Assembly (NCBI GenBank): GCA_015039315.1
Contig: WIDE01000066.1
Span: 107,088 to 171,087, forward strand
Length of the DNA stretch: 64,000 bases
Direction of reading: 5' to 3'
Source: Clavulina sp. PMI_390
Lineage: Eukaryota; Basidiomycota; Agaricomycetes; Cantharellales; Hydnaceae
Shown one piece after another: positions 58,188 to 64,000 of the stretch. The notes under the pieces are model-generated. The model had not been told where the DNA came from. It saw only the letters and a program-made list of their open reading frames with translations, and made no database searches. The position numbers were made by a program, and so were the translations under genes. Within the stretch, counting starts at the first letter, position 1. Each line of letters starts with the position of its first letter.

Positions 58188-61100
58188 ATGGCGTTCCACT
58201 ACTCGTACTCGACGAACAACAATCACAATCTTCCCACATCCTCCCCCTCTCCTCCCCGAGCTCGACCACCCCCCACTTCTCATTCTTCTCACCCCCGACG
58301 CAAACCACATGCTCTGTCATCAGATCCCGGCTCCCCGATGGTAGACTGGGACGATGCAGACGCGTATCTCTCCTCTGATCTCGAGATTGACGTCTCGTTC
58401 CAAAGCAACATGTCGATCACATCGGCGCCAAACTCGCCCACTAAGCGCATTCTTCCCGTCCCTCTTCCTTCTCGCGCCCGCAATGAGACCGCTAGTCTGG
58501 ACGCGGTCGATCCTTTCGCGGCGTCATTTGCCCCGCCACCTCAGCCCTTTGAACGCGCACCAACACGTGCCCCCTCACGCATCATCGCTGGCCCCGCCTC
58601 CGCCTATCCCGACCTAGGAACTTCATCCTCTCTCTTTGGGCGCGCGCAAGATCCCTACCGTGGTTACTACGAGAGCGATCGTCACCATGATTTTCAGGTT
58701 GAAGTGCAGCCACCCGCGAGCCCGTCAGATGTCAGCGAGGACGACCCTCGATTTGACTTTGACGCGAGCATGATGGACATCTCGGTTATCTCCCCCGCTG
58801 TGGCCATAGCACCCGCCGTGCCCCGGTTGGTCGTCCCTGTCCCTTCAAGAAGGCGCAGCAACACGACATCGATGGGCTCTCCCGCGCCCTTCGCAACCAA
58901 CAAGACCAGCACGACCAGCGTTGACGCGCGTCCTTCGCTCGCTGAAGTACATAACGTCAACAGCCTGCTCTCCTCGTCGCCTGGAGGCCCGGGTGAATCC
59001 CCGCTCGCTGTGGTTAAGCCTAAAGCATCGGTGGCTTCGACTGCTGCCCTGCCTAAAGTTGGGAGACCCAGGAGCCGCACCACGACTGCAGGCAGCCTCC
59101 CCCCTATCAAGGGCCCTCAATTCTTGCCACCTCCCAAGCAGAAATCCGGCCCTTTCACGGCCCAGTCGCCCGCCTCGTCCTCGCCTGCGCCCGCTCCTTC
59201 TGCAGCAGCAGCAACCACCACAGGAAACGCGTTACGTGCACGCGGCGTTTTGCCCTGGTTGCGAATCCCAGACCCTATGTCTCGCCCTTCGAGCGCAGCG
59301 TCAAACGCGTCGAGTGCGACGCTGTTGTCGGCGGTCAGCGCTTCGAGCGCGACGACCGTGGTTGGAAGGCCTGGATCTATCTCGAAGCGCAGTGGCGGCG
59401 GGATCTTCACGGTACGTCATTGAATTCCACTTTCTTGTTGCGCCCGATCATGTGCTTGGGATCGTCGTTGTTGTTGGACACCCCATCAACCTTCCCCCGT
59501 TGCGCTTCTTTCTGGACTTCTGTGTTGCTGTTTGTTATGATCGCGTTCATGTTGGACTGACGTATTCTCTTTATTGCCTTTTCTTGTTCGTTTGCTGCTC
59601 GTTTTGTTGCGACTCCTGAATTACCCTGCACGCCTCTGTTGGACTCATGTGTGCGATGGTCTCTGCTTGCTTGCATCTCGCCCCTTCGATCACGACCACA
59701 TTCTTCTGCCTCGACAATTCAGTCGTCCATGGAGGGTAACCAGTCCAAGCCTAAGTTCTTTCCTCCCCCAAGCCCTGTCGTCCAGGAGCCCTCATCAGAA
59801 GGAGATGCGATGTCTGTCTCCATGATGGACGTCGACATGGATGTCTCTATGCGCTCGCGATCACCAAGTGTTGCAAGCCAAGCTAGGCCTTCAGGTGATG
59901 GCAGCTCTAGCCCTGCCCCTCGTGCCGCATCCGAGTTTGAACGATCGCCCACCATGAACTTCTCCAAACCCACCACCACTACTTATGATCACGACCATAA
60001 CGATGATTATGTCGATGATTCCTTTGATGACTCTTTCGCCGTCCCTGACCTGCCTACGTCTCCCTCTCCACCTCGTGCTGGGCCTAGCATCACGCAAAAG
60101 CGCGGAGAAAAGAGCGTCAACGGCACACCCGCTAGTGGCATGACCAACTTGTTCTTCCACTCGTCCTCGCCTACGCTACAGCCCTTCCCAGTGATGCACC
60201 CTTCATCTGGCAATGACAAGAGGAAGCAGTATCAGATCCCTGCCTCTCCCCTTGGTGCGATCACGAGTGTCACGTCGGCGAGCTTGGGTCTTGGAGGTCT
60301 TGGGTCCGTCGTGATGACGCGCCGTGCTCGCTCCAGCGCCTCCAGCATGTCCTCTGCGGCAATGGCCCCTAGCATCTCCCAGTCCAAGAAGAGGCGCTCT
60401 GACGAGTTTGACGAGGACCAGGAGAATCACGACTACGACTATGGCGAGCCTACGGAACGCGTACGCCCCCAGTCTTCTCACTCCACTTCGTCAAGCCGTT
60501 CCCGCCGCAGTTCTGGTGGCTCAACCTCTCGTCGTAGCTCGGGTGGCTCGGCCGCTGGTGGTAGTGCGAATGTCGTGAGGAGGGACTTGATTGCTGGCGC
60601 GATGAATGCTGGCAAGGTCCCTGGTGGGATGTTTGACTGTCCGCTCAGCTCGAGCCCTCCTAGTTCGCCAGCGCCTGAGAAAGAGAGTTATCAGCACCGC
60701 CGCACGAAGAGCCGTTGCATTGAGCGTAGCACGACGCTTGGTGGTGGTCTGATTGGTATCGGGAATGCTTTTGGGCCTGGTAGTAGTTCGAACGCGAATG
60801 CTCCCTCAGCGATGGGCTTTACATCTGGTGCGGCGTCCAAGATTCCTCGTGCTGGAGGATCGAAGCCTGGTCTCCAGGCTCGTGCATTGCCCCAGCGCCT
60901 TGCACTTGCTGGTATCCAGCAGCTCGCCACTCGCTCGGTCTCGTCGACTGCTGCTCTGCCTGCTTCAGGAGGTCGCCCAGTAGGGTCAACCCTTTCTTTT
61001 GGCGCGATTCCCGCTACTCGCCGTGCCTTCAGCGCAACGGTCGCCAAGCCTCAAGCACCCAACATGCTCCTCGTCGACGGCGGCTCTGACGATATCGACG

Positions 61101-62637
61101 TGGAAGACAGCATGGCTGATGGTACCGGGCACCAGCGCCAGGGTGAAGATGACGAGGCTGACTCGGACTGCGAAGTTGGGATGGACTCGTTTGGCCATGA
61201 GATCCTACCTGGCACGGCACTTCCACCTACCTCCATTCTTGGTGTACCTCGTGCGATGGGCATGGCCAAGCACCACTCGGCCCACATCCAGAGCACGATG
61301 GGTATGCACGTGCGACGCAACTCGAACCAGCAGTCTCCCGCTCACCGTGCTCAGATGGCACGCCGAGAAAACGTCGCCAGGTCTGGCAGCCGTAACGGGA
61401 TGCACTCCAGGACGCTCTCTGTTGCAGCCGGCACGGGCCCGTTGACTGGTGCAGTCGGTGGCACGTTCAGCTTCAACCTTCCTCCTTCGACCAATGCTGA
61501 ACCGAGTCCGATTCGTAACCTGATCAACGGCGGAGGCGTTGCTGCACGCTCGCTCCCTGGGTTTGGTGATAGTGAGGCTGATGGCAAGGTCTTGCCTTGC
61601 CACAAGGTGCGCGAGGACGGGCTGATGCGCATCACCGCTCAAACGCTGAGCGAGCTCATCGGCGGCGCGTACGATTCCGTCGTGGAGAGCTTCGTCGTCG
61701 TGGACTGTCGCTTCGACTACGAGCATGAGGGCGGTCATATTCCTGGTGCGATCAACCTTAACACGGACGAGGCAATCGAACGTGCTTTCCTCGTCCCCGA
61801 GTCAGAGGAGGCCGCCTTCGCCGCCTCTCGGTTCTCCGCGCCGGCTCCTTCGTATCTTCCTGAGCCTAGTCGAAGTGGCGATGGCAAAGTGGGCAAGAAG
61901 ATCATCGTGTTCCACTGCGAGTTCAGTGTGAAGCGTGCGCCGACGTTCGCGAAGCAGTTCAGGAGCAAGGACCGCGCGATGAATAACGCAGTGTACCCGA
62001 GGATCCACTACCCTGAGGTCTACATTCTCGAGGGTGGCTATTCGAACTTCTACACGCAGTTCTCAGTGAGTGTTCTATGAATGACCTTTACTTTCCATGT
62101 CTAACGAGTCTGTTCTGTTCCTAGGGCCTGTGTGAGGGAGCCTATGTGCGCATGGACGACCCTGCTCATCTGCGCTCACGAGCGACGGAGTTGAACGATT
62201 TCCGTCGTTGGAATCGCGCACGCTCATTCACTTTTGGCGAGATGCAGAAGCTCACTTCAGGTTCTGCACCTGGCAGTGGGAGGGAGAATCAGCGTCCTAC
62301 TGGTGCTGACTCGAATGGTCTGCTACCTGCGGCGCCCATCATCAATAACGCGGGTCAACCCAAGCGTCCGCCGTTGTCGACACTACAGACGCTTGCTGAA
62401 GATGGTGACTCGAGTTTTGCCTCTAGCGAGCCAGATATTGGCGACAGCCCGTGTCCACCACCCGCCGCGTCGAAGCTTGGCGGAGGCGCGAGCAAGACAG
62501 CGAAGTCTTTTGCACCGCTCACCTCGTTCTCTGCCGCCATTGGAGCTTCGGTGCCATCATTGAATGCTGCTGCCAACCCACGATCAAGGGGTATGCAGCG
62601 AGCATTCACATCTGCGCTCGTCGGCGCTCGCCATTAG
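58188..62637 (+). CDS. CDC25: CDC25-type M-phase inducer phosphatase
   Basis: Three exons (58188-59411, 59723-62065, 62125-62637), all phase 0, encode 1359 residues. The dual-specificity phosphatase removes inhibitory phosphates from the mitotic cyclin-dependent kinase. The rhodanese-like catalytic domain spans about residues 1035-1200: ITAQTLSELIGGAY, VVVDCRFDYEHEGGHIPGA, the active-site loop HCEFSVKRAP (HCx5R; Cys near residue 1140) and YPEVYILEGGYSNFY, GLCEGAYVRMDD. The ~1000-residue N-terminus is low-complexity Ser/Pro-rich with many SP/TP sites and is much longer than in yeast CDC25. Exon 1 could be a separate gene, with translation starting at 59729 (MEGNQSKPKFF); the in-frame intron favours one gene. 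Here SVKRAP stands where most family members have SSERGP. Confidence 0.9.
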
Positions 62638-63775
62638 TCTCATATGCATGCGTGGTTTCGATCATTTATGCCTATATATGCCGGCATTCGTGCGATACCG
62701 CGTCCTTGTGCGTTCACTCCCCACCCAACCATCGAGGTCCGTTGTGTTCATGGTACCTCTCCAGCCCAAGGGTTGCACCGCAACCCCTCCTCAATCATGA
62801 TCTACTTCCAGCTCCGTTTCCGACTGCATGATCTCACTATTATTATCTCTCTCTCCTCTGGCTGGGTCTGCTTTGCATTCCTCCACATCAGACCCCGCGG
62901 TGCAGCTTCTTGCATCAAGCAGTGCTCTAGAGCACTTCACGACCTAACTATTCTGTTTTCGCCTCGTGGCACTTTTCTCTCTCTCTCTGATCTCATCTTT
63001 TATCACATCGCACACATCTTCGCTCCAATCTCTCTTCTCATCTCGTAAGCACCGATCTCATTTTTATCCCTCCGATTCCTATTTTGCCTGTTGCCGGGAC
63101 ATTTCCACTCAAATTGTTTCTCATTGCTCGTTGGGGCTTCACCCATCTGTAATCGTATGAATACACTTTTCCATTTTCCATCTGCCATCTTTTTTCTCTT
63201 CGCTTGAAATATCAATGTATTTCTTCATCTCAATTCAAGTCGTTGTGCCATTTCTCTCCCTCCGTTGGCTGACGGCGTGATTCTTTTCTTTTCTTTTTTT
63301 TTTTCGAAGCTCGCACAACCGCTTCCTCTGATTCCTTTCGCTCACTATGCACAACTCATCTGTTTTCTCAGCCCTTCTTATGGAAGGTCTTTCCCCCCTG
63401 CATCCTCTTGGACCTGGACATTAACATCAGTGCTTCCTGTGCATCAACCTCCATTCCTTTCACGTCTTGCATCATCTCTCGCATGCATTTCCATCTTGAC
63501 TGCTGTCAACTTGGTCACGATCTCATCTTTCAACCCCACATAACTTATTGTCTGCATCAGTTATTTCCTTCCCTAGTCTCATTTGACCCGACCTTTGTGC
63601 TCCCTTGCCAAATATAGTCTGTCATTTCTGTGTCATTTATTGTCTCATACTTCAGCGTTATCTTCATTTTGTGTCCTGACCCCTTCACACATCTGGGTTA
63701 AGGCTCTATCAACCAAGTATGAAGGAAAACAAATGAGAACAGAATCGATGGATATGCTGCATGGGCTACATAAGT
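62638..63775. other. Intergenic stretch between converging genes
   Basis: This contains the 3' UTRs of CDC25 and of the minus-strand gene at the window end. It is T/C-rich with a poly-T run near 63288-63304. Open frames (62644-63048, 63265-63543) reflect composition and show no motif. Confidence 0.5.
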
Positions 63776-64000
63776 CTATTCAAGTTTCTTCGTCCTCAAC
63801 CTTGTACTCGGCGCATACCCTACAGGGCTACTTGAACTCCCACCTCCCATTCCCAGCTCTCCCGGTGCGCGCCAATTCGCCCGCGCACTCACGTTCGCAC
63901 CACCATCTCCATACCCGCCATACCGCACATTTGAGCCCATCCTACTATGCCCATACGATCTTCCATTCCCATTCGCACTTCCACCAAACGAATAGCTCGA
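63776..64000 (-). CDS. C-terminal fragment of a Gly/Ser-rich protein (partial)
   Basis: The minus strand is open from the window edge for 74 codons to a TAG at 63776-63778. The product is rich in Gly, Ser, Asn and Tyr (SSYSFGGSANGNG, VRYGGYGDGGANVS) and ends TRLRTKKLE. Lack of stops in 225 bp, non-random composition and convergent orientation with CDC25 support a real gene. No family can be named from this disordered tail. Confidence 0.55.
   Translation of the reverse strand, partial: SSYSFGGSANGNGRSYGHSRMGSNVRYGGYGDGGANVSARANWRAPGELGMGGGSSSSPVGYAPSTRLRTKKLE

Overview
This window is a piece of a filamentous basidiomycete chromosome, most likely an Agaricomycete. The Rhizoctonia/Ceratobasidium group is a plausible guess, but the sequence alone does not prove it. 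The genes are cut by many short GT-AG introns (about 45-110 nt). The products are eukaryotic (HID1, eIF1, PEX10, CDC25, a Ctr copper transporter, F-box proteins) and several families are fungal-specific. I saw no bacterial features, CRISPR array, rRNA, tRNA or intact transposon. One run of 770 Ns (21321-22090) is an assembly gap.

Layout. 1-725: 5' part of a medium-chain (zinc-type) dehydrogenase on the minus strand, cut by the window edge. 2066-3174: an eight-exon Ctr copper transporter (-) with 9- and 11-nt exons. 4182-5749: F-box protein (-), then a small two-helix PIG-Y-like protein (+, 5850-6137). 6383-12367: a housekeeping block of HID1 (-), eIF1/SUI1 (-) and a basic rRNA-processing-like protein (+). 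13372-13774: small secreted protein. 14562-16802: two tandem copies of a four-exon, two-helix membrane protein. 18736-30552: an array of four DUF6533-type multi-pass membrane proteins (three +, one -), one of them running into the gap. 32824-33756: a secreted, probably GPI-anchored protein. 34616-38471: a lysine-rich nuclear-type protein and its 5'-truncated tandem copy. 39207-44981: PEX10 (-) head to head with an F-box gene (+), duplicated in tandem; in the second copy PEX10 is a truncated relic while the F-box gene is intact. 45650-47138: Old Yellow Enzyme-type reductase. 48845-50017: Ser-rich protein of unknown function. 51987-55330: two more F-box paralogs (-). 58188-62637: CDC25 mitotic phosphatase. 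63776-64000: C-terminal end of a Gly/Ser-rich protein (-).

The window mixes conserved single-copy genes (secretory trafficking, translation start, peroxisome import, cell-cycle control, copper uptake) with local expansions. Five F-box genes share one two-exon layout, and three other families are tandemly duplicated. The most unusual signals are a 10-nt microexon kept in all three readable DUF6533 copies, the two tiny exons of the copper transporter, the copied PEX10/F-box divergent pair with decay of only one partner, and two adjacent 14-bp palindromes plus CRE and E-box motifs upstream of CDC25. All exon models were read by eye from splice signals and frame continuity.
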